Shown: positions 11,362 to 21,607 of the stretch, piece by piece
How the letters are laid out: each line of letters opens with the position of its first letter
How positions within the stretch are numbered: the first letter of the stretch is position 1
Assembly (NCBI RefSeq): GCF_000208865.1
Contig: NC_018394.1
Span: 1,013,635-1,077,634, forward strand
Direction of reading: 5' to 3'
Length of the DNA: 64,000 nucleotides
Source: Neospora caninum Liverpool
Lineage: Eukaryota; Apicomplexa; Conoidasida; Eucoccidiorida; Sarcocystidae
Program-made: the position numbers and the translations under genes
The notes under the pieces: generated by a model
Seen by the model: the letters and a program-made list of their open reading frames with translations, nothing else
What the model was told of the DNA's origin: nothing
Databases searched by the model: none

Positions 11362-12261
11362 TTAAAAGCGGAGTTCGAGCCACATAACTGCCACGCACAA
11401 GACTCCAGTGACGTAAGTCAACGTCGCTGCTGCGGAAGCAGTAGAATCCGTAGATTCATCATCCGTCGACGATCCACTTGCTGTTGTGGTCGTTGTAGTC
11501 ACAGTTTCGATTTTGATCATGCACTGTTCGCCTGTGCCACGATTGCTTTTAGTGCATTTGTAGCAAAACATTTCCTCCTTCTTCGGTTTTTCCGCCAGCT
11601 GGAACGAGTAAGGACCGTTGTTCTCTCCCTTTCGCTGAACATCGGCTCTTCGAGTCGCATTATCACCGCATTGATCTGTTCCAACGTATGCCTGGTGTTC
11701 ATCCGTGGGCTCAAGATTGTAGCCAGGAGGACAGGTGAAGAAAACGGGTTCGTTGTTCTCCACCTGGAGATCGAGATCCTGTGCGGCTGCTGCTTTAAAA
11801 GCATGATCCCCGGCCTCCGAAGGCTTGCAACTTTTTGCCGCGCTCGGGACATTGATTACGACTGTGCAAGTGACTACGTGGTTTGCCTTGCACTGATAAC
11901 AAATTTGTCCTGCTTCGATAGGTAGTTGCGTGAATGTCAGTACCTTGTCCAACAATTGTGCTTCAGCTTGACTTCCTAGCAAATCAGCGAACGCTTTCGC
12001 ATCACTTCCGCAGTTCCCGTCCACGTAGGCAAACGCCTTGCCGGATTCCTCCGAGATTGCCGACCCACTGGAGCACGCTAACTTGACGGAAAGATCGAGC
12101 GGAGTCAACGAAACTTCCAGCGTTCCACTTTCGCACGTATGGGTGGGCTGTACATCTGCCGTGGTTTGTGCAGTGCGGCTGACACACTGAATGAGTACCG
12201 CAAGGAACAGGGCGCGGCCTACCTGCCGAAGCATGCCTCCTGCTCGGAATTTCCTCTCCAT
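11362..12261 (-). CDS. SRS-domain (SAG1-related) GPI-anchored surface antigen, copy 1
   Basis: A single-exon 299-residue protein from the ATG at 12261. It has a basic N-terminus and signal peptide (GRALFLAVLIQCVS, residues 16-29), then two SRS domains with six cysteines each: C43, C63, C84, C121, C124, C132 and C145, C177, C198, C233, C236, C247. A Thr/Ser/Asp-rich spacer (residues 254-279) leads to a hydrophobic tail, LTYVTGVLCVAVMWL, typical of a GPI-attachment signal. SRS proteins coat the parasite surface and act in host-cell attachment and immune interaction. It is one of at least three tandem copies on this strand. It differs from copy 3 mainly at residues 89-162, while the flanks are almost identical. 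Confidence 0.92.
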   Translation of the reverse strand: MERKFRAGGMLRQVGRALFLAVLIQCVSRTAQTTADVQPTHTCESGTLEVSLTPLDLSVKLACSSGSAISEESGKAFAYVDGNCGSDAKAFADLLGSQAEAQLLDKVLTFTQLPIEAGQICYQCKANHVVTCTVVINVPSAAKSCKPSEAGDHAFKAAAAQDLDLQVENNEPVFFTCPPGYNLEPTDEHQAYVGTDQCGDNATRRADVQRKGENNGPYSFQLAEKPKKEEMFCYKCTKSNRGTGEQCMIKIETVTTTTTTASGSSTDDESTDSTASAAATLTYVTGVLCVAVMWLELRF

Positions 12262-12955
12262 TGTCTACAAACCTCAAGGATGTCTTGGATCGTGATTGAT
12301 TGACAACCTGTCTTACAGCTCACAATCTCCGACTGTCATGTGCAGACGCATTTAACTAGACAGACCTTTGCTGTCCCTAAAAATGGAATGCCACAAACAA
12401 AAAAAAAGACGGCGAAAGGCGACCCTATTTTTGATGCCCAGAAGCCGATGCATGTCTTGGCATCGCTAGTAGTTGGCGGACAGCCGCTGCGTCTGCCGGC
12501 CAACCGCCTTCTGAGCACAACAGCGTTGTGAGAACTCTTGCGCGCGGCCGACACACTTCATCTCGCGCCCCGCTGTCGGGCAACAAACGCTCGTGTATGG
12601 GAGGAACCGGGGTTTACTGGCAGCAGTGTTCAGGTCGGTTCCTGTGTGATAGGGGAAGGAGTTGCAGAAGAGAAAATCTCTAGTCAAGAAGTATAGGATA
12701 GAAAGGCTCCTTCAACATCAGTGGGGTGGGGACGGTGGTGGCATATCCCACCTTTATCGAGCCGAGCAACCAACCGGCCCCCCTGCTGCTGTTTTTTGTG
12801 TCAAGACACCCTTCTGCCTGTCAGCAGATCCTTAAGATGTCGAGGAAACAGGTCTTCGCTTTCGGCCTATTTGTGGAGTTCGAAGAGTAACAAATATATA
12901 TGTGCAAACACTTTCTTAGTTTTTGCGCCGCGTGTCTGGGTTGTTGCTCCGATCG
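12262..12955. repeat. SRS intergenic repeat, unit A (runs into assembly gap)
   Basis: From about 12280 to the gap this sequence is nearly identical to 13163-13834, with only a handful of substitutions and a 4-base indel near 12299. It is a more distant relative of 16128-16760. It lies 5' of SRS copy 1 on the minus strand, so it probably contains that gene's promoter and 5' UTR. Small open frames inside it are duplicated in unit B and show no coding features. Confidence 0.85.
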
Positions 12956-13055
12956 NNNNNNNNNNNNNNNNNNNNNNNNNNNNNNNNNNNNNNNNNNNNN
13001 NNNNNNNNNNNNNNNNNNNNNNNNNNNNNNNNNNNNNNNNNNNNNNNNNNNNNNN
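12956..13055. other. Assembly gap (exactly 100 N)
   Basis: The run of N is exactly 100 bases, the conventional placeholder for a gap of unknown size. Both sides belong to the SRS tandem unit. By comparison with the complete unit at 13835-16018, the missing sequence is expected to be near 2.2 kb and to include most of SRS copy 2 and its 3' flank. Confidence 0.95.
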
Positions 13056-13141
13056 CGGCTGACACACTGAATAAGTACCGCAGGGAACAGAGTGCGCCGA
13101 GAGGCCGAAGCATGCCTCCCGACGACGGATTTTCCCTCCAT
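13056..13141 (-). CDS. SRS surface antigen, copy 2 (5' end only, truncated by gap)
   Basis: The ATG at 13141 opens a frame (MEGKSVVGRH) that runs into a signal-peptide core, TLFPAVLIQCVS, matching copies 1 and 3, and is cut by the gap after 28 codons. Compared with copy 3 it carries compensating small indels over residues 6-18, which shift the frame locally and then restore it, so the signal-peptide core remains in frame. Whether the gene body is intact cannot be seen. Confidence 0.8.
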
Positions 13142-13162
13142 GATATATATACAAAGATCAGG

Positions 13163-13834
13163 GATGTCTTGGATCGTGATTGACAACCTGTCTTACAGCT
13201 CACAATCTCCGACTGTCATGTGCAGACGCATTTAACTAGCCAGACCTTTGCTGTCCCTAAAAATGGAATGCCACAAACAAAAAAAATGACGGCGAAAGGC
13301 GACCCTATTTTGATACCCAGAAGCCGATGCATGTCTTGGCATCGCTAGTAGTTGGCGGACAGCCGCTGCGTCTGCCGGCCAACCGCCTTCTGAGCACAAC
13401 AGCGTTGTGAGAACTCGTGCGCGCGGCCGACACACTTCATCTCGCGCCCCTCTGTCGGGCAACAAACGCTCGTGTATGGGAGGAACCGGGGTTTACTGGC
13501 AGCAGTGTTCAGGTCGGTTCCTGTGTGATAGGGGAAGGAGTTGCAGAAGAGAAAATCTCTAGTCAAGAAGTATAGGATAGAAAGGCTCCTTCAACATCAG
13601 TGGGGTGGGGACGGTGGTGGCATATCCCACCTTTATCGAGCCGAGCAACCAACCGGCCCCCCTGCTGCTGTTTTTTGTGTCAAGACACCCTTCTGCCTGT
13701 CAGCAGATCCTTAAGATGTCGAGGAAACAGGTCTTCGCTTTCGGCCTATTTGTGGAGTTCGAAGAGTAACAAATATATATGTGCAAACACTTTCTTAGTT
13801 TTTGCACCGCGTGTCTGGGTTGTTGCTCCTGATC
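13163..13834. repeat. SRS intergenic repeat, unit B
   Basis: Near-identical partner of unit A at an offset of about 880 bases. It lies 5' of SRS copy 2. The similarity to unit A reaches the gap edge, after which unit B continues into unique-looking flank (13835 onward). Confidence 0.88.
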
Positions 13835-14147
13835 AATGCAGGCTTCGGTCCTCTGGAGTAATTGGGGTTGTTGCGTTCTGGAAGGAGACGCGTGCTCTCT
13901 GCCTGGAGTTTATGAGGGACCTAGTTCCTGCCGAACTGCTATCAATAAGGTCACCACGGACATTTCTCTTGGTCCCTCTATGTAGTGGTGCTGTAGTACG
14001 AAAAGCTTCAGGGCTGAGTTGATCATACACTGTAGCATGCTAAGCAACTACTTTGGCACACTGTGTAACGGCTGCCGGGGGCTGAGGTTGACGGATGAAC
14101 CCCGATACTCCACCTGTGGTAACCCTGACCTGGTTCGCAATCCCAGC

Positions 14148-14169
14148 CACACACACACACACACACACA
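14148..14169. repeat. (CA)n microsatellite
   Basis: Eleven uninterrupted CA dinucleotides. At the equivalent place in the neighbouring unit (near 17218) the tract is reduced to a few bases. Confidence 0.9.
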
Positions 14170-14240
14170 GTTAGTGAGTCTTCAGTTGAGACAGTTGCAG
14201 CTTTTTCACGCTTCTTCATCACAGTCACAAATAGGTCTAA

Positions 14241-14318
14241 TGTCCCGTTATAGTATATAGATCACATGGCTTCTGGCACTTTGAGACCATACTAACGGCG
14301 AGAAGGGAAGTGGTTTTT
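14241..14318 (+). repeat. Dispersed element, copy near the SRS array
   Basis: Aligns with 44940-45017 over about 78 bases at roughly 80% identity, including the shared cores GGCTTCTGG and ATACTAACGGCGA. The two sites are more than 30 kb apart and neither is coding. Confidence 0.6.
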
Positions 14319-15202
14319 CAAATATACGCTGGACACCACTATACTTAATGCACGTAACATGATGGTCATGAAAAGCACAATAGAACTTGGATCCGGTAAA
14401 CAAAAACATTCAAGATCTAAACCAGTATACCGGACAACCCCGCCTGTGGTCCGCAGCGTTGTCCTTACCGACAGAGAGTCAAGTGCTCCGTCGATGCCCT
14501 CTGATTGCGATGCCCTCTGATTGTTGCTCAGAATTTTTTCTTCCAGGTGTGCGCTTGAAGGTTACTCTCCCTCAGAGGGGACGGACTCGTGGTTGCTTCG
14601 GGAAGTGCGTTAGCAAGTGCCACCTCCAACCCCTATCAATTTATGGTCTTGAGTATCGCTGAGAGTGCTAAGACTTATTGGTCCCTCTCGGAAGGAGCGT
14701 GTAGAGAAGCTGAGGAAGATGACAGTGGTGAATCGAAGTTGAAGTCCAGATTGGAGCTTCCCGACCAGCTCATATGAGGGGGCGACCCTCCCGCTCGTTT
14801 CTTTCGACTAGAGAAAGAGGCGCTCTGTGAACAGCCTTAATTAAGAATTCCATTTGTTTTGCTGATCGCCGAGTTGAATGTTCCGCTTAGGTAAGCACAT
14901 GGACAGGTGCACAGTGTTCCAAACTTGAAGTTGACTTTGGTTTTGCTTTCTACACGGGTGCTCGACATGATGCACAATGTTTGGACCGCGGGCCGTTAAC
15001 GGCGGGGGGTTCTCTATATGCTGCTGCGCGGGGCGCCCTTGTGAGATTAATGCGGAGGCTTTGTGTCCGCAGCTATGTACAGGGTGTACAGCAACCAGCT
15101 AGGGGAATTTCCCACCAGCCACACGTGTGAGTTGCTTCGACCTCAGCCTCCAGGGCGTTTCGCTACTAACGGTACCTGTGCACAGCAGTCAGTGTGTGTC
15201 CT

Positions 15203-16108
15203 TTAAAAGCGAGATCCGAGCCACATGACTGCCGCGCAAAAGACTCCAGTGACGTAAGTCAACGTCGCTGCTGCGGAAGCAGTAGAATCCGTAGATTCAT
15301 CATCCGTCGACGATCCACTTGCTGTTGTGGTCGTTGTAGTCACAGTTTTGATTTTGATCATGCACTGTTCGCCTGTGCCACGACTGCTTTTAGTGCATTT
15401 GTAGCAAAACATTTCCTCCTTCTTCGGTTTTTCCGCCAGCTGGAACGAGTAAGGACCGTTGTTCTTTCCCTTTCGCTGAACATCGGCTCTTTGAGTCGCA
15501 TTACCACCGCATTGATCTGTTCCAACGTATGCCTGGTGTTCATCCGTGGGATCAAGAGTGTAATTAGCAGGACAGGTGAAGAAAACGGGTTCGTTGTTCT
15601 CCACCTGCAGATCCAGATCCTGTTCCTCTCCTGATTCTTTAAAACTACGGCCCAATCCCGCCGGGGGCGTGCAACTTTTTGGCGCGCTCGGAACATTGAT
15701 TACGACTGTGCAAGTCACTTCTTCACTTCTCTTGCACTGGTAGCATATTTGTTTGTCTGCGGTGGGGAGCTTTTGGAGTGAGAGTACGTGGGCTGACCAC
15801 GTTGCTGCAGCTGCACTTCCCAGCAATTCACTGAACGGTTTCGCATCACTTCCGCAGCTACCGTCCACGTAGGCAAACGCCTTGCCGGATTCCTCAGAGA
15901 TTGCCGACCCACTGGAGCACGCTAACTTGACGGAAAGATCGAGCGGAGTCAACGGAACCTCCAGCGTTCCACTTTCGCACGTATGGGTGGGCGGTTCAGC
16001 TGTCGTGGTTTGTGCAGTGCGGCTGACACACTGAATAAGTACCGCAAGGAACAGAGCGCGGCCTAGAGGGCGAAGCACGCCTCCCGCACGGACGGATTTT
16101 CTCTCCAT
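15203..16108 (-). CDS. SRS-domain (SAG1-related) GPI-anchored surface antigen, copy 3
   Basis: A single-exon protein of 301 residues from the ATG at 16108; the open frame extends 21 codons further upstream from a GTG, but MERKSVRAGG aligns with the copy 1 start. It shares signal peptide, two six-cysteine SRS domains, acidic Ser/Thr spacer and C-terminal hydrophobic GPI signal with copy 1. Residues 91-163 (end of domain 1 and the inter-domain linker) are strongly diverged while both flanks are almost identical. The pattern fits gene conversion around a variable, possibly exposed, segment. The 3' end and downstream sequence also match copy 1 at an offset of 3,841 bases. Confidence 0.92.
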   Translation of the reverse strand: MERKSVRAGGVLRPLGRALFLAVLIQCVSRTAQTTTAEPPTHTCESGTLEVPLTPLDLSVKLACSSGSAISEESGKAFAYVDGSCGSDAKPFSELLGSAAAATWSAHVLSLQKLPTADKQICYQCKRSEEVTCTVVINVPSAPKSCTPPAGLGRSFKESGEEQDLDLQVENNEPVFFTCPANYTLDPTDEHQAYVGTDQCGGNATQRADVQRKGKNNGPYSFQLAEKPKKEEMFCYKCTKSSRGTGEQCMIKIKTVTTTTTTASGSSTDDESTDSTASAAATLTYVTGVFCAAVMWLGSRF

Positions 16109-16127
16109 GATACATACCCAAAGCCCA

Positions 16128-16760
16128 GGGATGCCTTGAAATCGTGATTGACAACCTGTCTTACAGCTCACAATCTCCGACTGTCATGTGCAGACGCATT
16201 TAACTAGCCAGACCTTTGCTGTCCCTAAAAATTGAATGCCACAAACAAAAAAAATTACCGCGACATGCAACCATATTTTGATACCCAGAAGCCAATGCAT
16301 GTCTTGGCATCGGTAGTAGTTTGCGGACAGCCACGGCGTCTGCACAAGCCGCGTACGTCACAACACCGTTCTTGTTGTTCTTCTGTGCGGCCGACGCACT
16401 TCATGTCGCCCGCCAGTGTCTGGCAACAGGCGCTCTTGTATGGCAGGCACCGTTCACTGGCAGCAATGCTCAATTCGGTTTTTGTGTGATAGGTGAACGA
16501 ACCGCAGAAGAAAAAAATCTCTAGGCAAGTGGTATCGGACAAAAAAAAGGCTCTTTCAGCACCCATGGGGACGGTGGTGGCATCTCCCACCGTTATCGAT
16601 CAACCAACCGCCCCACCTGTTTGTGCTTGCTGCGTCAAGACATCCCTCTGCCTTTCACCTTATACTCAGGATGCCAAGGTAACAGCTCTTCGCTTGCGAC
16701 ATACTTGCGGACTAAAGTTGATGAATTATATACGCGCACACAATTTCCGATTGCTTTTTC
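16128..16760. repeat. SRS intergenic repeat, unit C (diverged)
   Basis: Begins like units A and B (ACAACCTGTCTTACAGCTCA shared) and keeps the same order of blocks, but carries many substitutions and indels. It lies 5' of SRS copy 3, so the A-B pair is younger than the split from C, or has been homogenised. Confidence 0.75.
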
Positions 16761-19133
16761 GCATGTCTTGTCTGCTCCTGACAAAGCTGCCGTTACGCGT
16801 CTACGACTCGCCCCTAGATCATCGAATATAACGGTATGCTCCTGAATGTAACGGCACAAGCTGTAAACAAAGGACTCCTTAACTCAAACTGAGGAGTCAA
16901 GTGGGTACAAATCGTACAAGCATCCCGGGCTGTGTGCCTGCCCGAAGCTCGGCGCATGTTCGCTGTCCGGAGCGTATGCAGAAGCATCAACTGTTGCGGA
17001 GCTGCTCCTGATGCGGTCAGCACGGATTTTTTGTCTTGATATTTATATGTATACGGTTCACTGGCAGAAACGCTTTAGGGCACAGTCGTTCATACGCTTC
17101 TGCATGCTGAGCAAAAATCCTTTTTTTTGCAGTGCGTCACCGCCTCTGGGTGCTAAGGTTGGCTGATGAATCCCATACTCCACTTTTGGTAGCTCTGTCC
17201 TGTTCCGCTATTTCAGCCACACATGCAGTTGGTTAGCCTCAATTGTGACACATACACCTTTTTCTCTGTTCTTCGTCGCAGTCACGCATTCCGAACAACC
17301 GTGGCTGTGATGCCAAGAAGTTTTCCTTTCCGGCAGAGACTCCTATGGCCCACGGAAGTTCTCTGTTATACGAAGACTCTTCTGGTCAACAACGACCGTA
17401 GGGGGACTTGATTCCACAGAGAAAAGAAACTCGCTGGTGTCTGAGATAACGTGTGTGGAAGCCTGGAGGTGACACAGCTTCCATAGCTCATCTTTATGGT
17501 TTAACAGTTTTAGCGTTGCGTGAAACGCGGACTGCAGTGTACGAGTAATGGGACCACCGAGGGTTGGACCGGAGTCGTGTGGGAGACAACAGCCGAAATT
17601 GCTGTTATAGCAGCACGTCCCACCGGTATCAGTTGCGGTGTTACTCCGCATGTGTACTTGCTTACGTCTACACATATTCCAAAGATATTTCGACCCCATC
17701 TAATGCCACGTCATTCAAAATCTGCTCCAACCATAGAGATGTACGGATGGACCTTGGACGCACTTGTCTTGCGCATCGCTTTCATACCAGAGCGTAGGGT
17801 AAGTTGGTTTATAGAGGGGCGCCGGGGGAGAACACAACCTACGTGGACGCACAGATGAAAAAGGGCATGCTGTGCCAAGCACAAAACCCGCCCGGTGCTT
17901 TACGTTCGAAGCGGTGTGCCGCTGCGGGCCAGCCACTAGGATTAGTGATACTGCTTTTCTCCCCTCGGGAGACGTGCCAGTTGTAGCGGCCCACCTGGTG
18001 GGCGGAAAAGCCAGTCCGACGACTGCATCCCAACGTTGGTTGCCGCGAAGGGATGGATACGCTTGTCGTTCTCACTGCTTCTATCCAGGTAGGGTGACGA
18101 GGAGTGGGACGGGAACTAACACAAAAAAAAGCCGCTCCGTCTGCGTTTTCCCAATGATTTGCCACACTCTGGAATAGTTTTGTTGTACGGCCCTATGACA
18201 TACGCTCACACAGTCGCTAATTCAGCAAGAACAATATTTCAAGAATGTCCTAATGCGTTTCCGACGGCTAACCATGATCCCTACATCCACGGGATTGGGC
18301 ACTCACAGCTCACACTCTACCAAAAAGTTGACACAGCTTCCTTCTTTTTTCTAAGAAGGCACGGTTCGCCCCGCGGCCGTCCACATCAACTATGGTCAAT
18401 AGCTACGCGCCTAACGACAGCAGTTTACGTTACCCAGGGGAATATGTTTTCTGAAGCCGGTGAAATGTGAGGCGTGGCATGCAGCCGAGCTTGCTGCGGC
18501 ATTCACAGGCTTCTTGAAAAACTTTTGGGATGCCGCGTATGCACGCACTGCTCGCTACTTTTCTATGCAGAGTTTAGCTCCCAAGTGGTCCTCGGGGTGG
18601 CGTGCCGTACTTATAACGACTGAACAGGGTAGGCCTTCATGTCTGTATTGAGAAGGAGTTATATGTAATTAAGCCCAACAAAGTAATGAAGGCAACCACG
18701 GTCTCAGAGATGACCTCATGTGGCGAAGTTTCGGTGTACGGTCCCAAGCAGTGGTGTGCTGCGCGCCGTGTCTCCAATCGAGTACACTGTAAACCGGGAG
18801 CCTGGTTTTGCGTTTTCATAGAGGAATTTCAATATTGCGAGCACAGAACAAAAGACTTCCAGCGGACAGAGGATAATCTTGCAGAAGGTGCGCCTCAAGC
18901 GAAACCCCTGTAGTAGCGAATACATCGGATTCTCGCTGACGTACCGTTCAAGCAGGGAATCTTTTCGGACACCCTCCAGCGGCACTAATGATATTTCCGG
19001 AAACCGCATTCCGCACTAGAAATACGGAGACGTGCCGCCTTTCCTTGTTTATGCAAGACCAGAGTCTGCACGCTCCTGTGCACTTCGTTATAACCCGACG
19101 TCTCACATGCATAGAATTCATGCGGGGTGGGGA

Positions 19134-19141
19134 CGCATGCA
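19134..19141 (+). promoter_or_regulatory. TRP-2-like element upstream of RPL18A
   Basis: CGCATGCA fits the YGCATGCR motif reported in Toxoplasma ribosomal protein promoters. It lies about 260 bases upstream of the RPL18A ATG. I saw no good TRP-1 match here, unlike RPL27. Confidence 0.45.
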
Positions 19142-19398
19142 TTTTGCAAAGAGGCGTGGGGTGAAAATCTGCTACGCGAAACCTCGGACCCGCGCGGGTT
19201 TTTCCGCGTTGCCGCCCTAGCTGCGTTTTCGAAATTTTGGGTGTATGGGTTTCTCAACCAGGGAGTCGGCATCAGCAGAAAACAAGCAGTGTCCTGAGTC
19301 ACAACTTGGGGGAATTTCTTCTTCTGGGGTTTCGTCTTCTGCGTTGGGGGCCGTGCGACTTTCTGCTTTGTGTTTCTTCCCCGACAAACGCCGACAAA

Positions 19399-21607
19399 AT
19401 GAAGGCAGATCCGACGTTGCAGCAGAAGGTAAGACACCACAGCATGCTGGAGGATATACGAAACAAAATGACGCTTGATGAAAAATGGGATACAGCCGTT
19501 TTTTTCACATGCGCCTTTTCACCTGCCTGTGTCGGCTGGCGTACAGTGGAATGGAAAGGCGACGGCGTTGCTACGTGGGACAATCGCCGTTGCAGGGGGC
19601 GACCCTACACTGGCTTCGTCTTTTTTCCACCTTTCTTAGTGGCCTGGCAACCTAGTCCTTTTTCACGATAGATGGGTTGAAACGTGTGTTTTTTCTTCGG
19701 AATCGCGGCCCCCAAGGCGCACTCAGCCGCCGTGTGCCGGGGAGGAATGACCGCATGCTGCCGCCGAGTCCTGCGGATTTGACCAGAACAACGAAGGAAT
19801 TCGCCGTCTCCCAATTCCTGTTTATGTGCCGGAGCATGAAGGGAAAGGCATGGCTTCTCAATCCCCTCACCGTTTCCACGGAAGAAGGGACGAGGAGGCA
19901 AACGTGTACACCCTGACCAGAGTACTTCGTATGAATGAGCGAACTGCCCGTTTCTCGTGGCTGCTGTACCGCTACTGGGCCACCAAGAAGTGTATATTCC
20001 GCGTCAGCTTTTCTGTGGATCTGCTGGCGAAGAAATAACAGGCTCTTCACAGCTAGCGTTAGTTAAAGACTGCTGGTTTTCATGGGGGGGGAGGGGGGGT
20101 GGGGGGCAGGGAAGGGGTAGAGGGGTGGGAAGTTTGTTCTGTTTTCGGCGATCCCCATCCGGAAGCCACGCGTTGTGGGTTGTGAAAAGGAAACACGTAG
20201 CGGACGTGTGTGGAACCACGTGCATTTTTTCGATGTGGACCGGCAAGTAACGCTGTTTCTGCGGTGATGCTGTTGGTGTGTCTGTCCTGGGATGTTCCCC
20301 GTTAGGTTTGTGTGCTGTTCAACTTACGTCGTCAGCCGCTGTTTATCGCCCTGCACCACTTTTCACGAGACGCAGTGTCTCGCATCGCTGGTGGCCGCTT
20401 GGCAAGGACAACATCTGCTTTTCGGGGTTCAAAATAGTCAATTTCACCTCTCTCAGCTGATCAGGTTCAAGCGCGGAGGCTTTGCCCGTACTTGTACGAT
20501 TCTAGCAGAGATGCTAGCGATACGTACGAACATGTGCGCATGGTGAGGCGTGCCCATCGATGGAGCGCGAGGAAGCTACAAGTCTTTTTTTCTTTCTGGT
20601 GTTTTTTCCTCTTGCAGATCTTCCAGTACCAGGTGGTTGGCCGGAAGCAGCCGACCGAGGCGGAGCCTACTCCGTCTCTGTTCCGCATGCGTCTGTTTGC
20701 GCGGAACAAGGTTCTGGCTGTCTCCAAGTTCTGGTATTTGTTGAAGAAAATGAAAAAGGTGAAGAAGAGCACCGGCGAGATTTTGGCTGTCAACGAGATC
20801 AGGGAGAAGCGGGCAACTTTCGTTAAGAACTTTGGAGTCTGGTTGCGCTACGACAGCCGAACTGGAACGCACAACATGTACAAGGAGGTCAGAGACATCA
20901 GCCAGAACGGCGCCGTCTCTCAGTTGTATGCGGAAATGGCCGGAAGACATCGTGCCCTGCCCAGCAACATTCAGGTAATGCTCTACCACACACACTCGCG
21001 GGCGCGTGCCGCCGAGTGCTTTGTGGGCTTCGTGTGCTGCGTCCTGCAACACGCATTACTTTTCGGAGCGCACAGAGTGTCATGTTACCGCTTGAGTCGC
21101 TGCAAGCTGTTCAAGGGCGCATGTGTCATACAACGCGACGAAGAGATCCTCTTGCACACCCTCGTTTTCATACGCATGTATACATCATACCTTATTCATA
21201 TACTCTTGCAGATGGGTGGTTGCGCCTTGTTGGCGCGCCAAGTTTCGAAGGGGAGAGCGCGCTTCGCCTAGTGGCTGTACCAGGTGTGCTGAGGTTATAC
21301 TTGAGAATGGTGGTTGTGCCTTCAGCGACGTAGTCCGAGACAGTGTCTGTCCACTTCTTTTGTTGGGATCCCGCAGAGCCTCGAGAGGCACCTCAGAGTT
21401 GCTTCGTGAAATCCGTGCGGCGTGTTTTTCTGTTCACTGCAGATCATTCGCGTGGCGGAGATCAAGGCTAGCCAATGCAGGCGCCCGCACATGCAGCAGA
21501 TGTTCGACAGCAAGTTGAAGCTGCCCGCGATCCGGCGCATCTTCCCCACCCCTAAGGACAAGAAGTCTGTCTTCTGTGCGAGGAAACCCACTCTGTTCCT
21601 CCAGTAA
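19399..21607 (+). CDS. RPL18A: 60S ribosomal protein L18a (eL20), 3 exons
   Basis: Large cytosolic subunit protein. Exons 19399-19428 ([10 protein letters not shown]), 20618-20974 and 21443-21607 are all phase 0 and give 183 residues, the normal length for the family. Diagnostic stretches are [31 protein letters not shown] and [20 protein letters not shown]. The 1,189-base first intron contains a strongly G-rich tract (20084-20130). The start exon is only ten codons, similar to the tiny first exon of RPL27 in this window. Splice sites are GTAAGA/GCAG and GTAATG/GCAG. Confidence 0.96.
20084..20130 (+). other. G-rich tract in RPL18A intron 1
   Basis: At least five runs of four or more G within 47 bases on the coding strand, so the pre-mRNA and the coding DNA strand could form a G-quadruplex. 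Function is not known. Confidence 0.7.

Larger units (their letters stand above)
13835..15202. other. 3' flank of SRS copy 3, no gene seen
   Basis: No supported coding region. It contains a (CA)n tract at 14148-14169 and a 78-base element at 14241-14318 that recurs near 44940. Part of 14040-14240 resembles 17085-17290. Sequence at 14640-14900 parallels 10800-11060, the flank of copy 1. Confidence 0.5.
16109..19398. other. Intergenic between SRS copy 3 and RPL18A
   Basis: No supported gene. 16128-16760 is a diverged third copy of the SRS intergenic unit, and 17085-17290 resembles 14040-14240. From about 17300 to 18900 several open frames of 60-120 residues exist, none with a recognisable motif or splice partners. 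19134-19141 is CGCATGCA, a TRP-2-type element, about 260 bases before the RPL18A start. Confidence 0.45.

Noticed and set aside
12721..14022. Similar open frames at 12721 and 13600 (start MGWGRWWHIPPL)
   Set aside because: They exist only because the intergenic unit is duplicated; the first runs into the N gap, and the diverged unit C does not preserve the frame.
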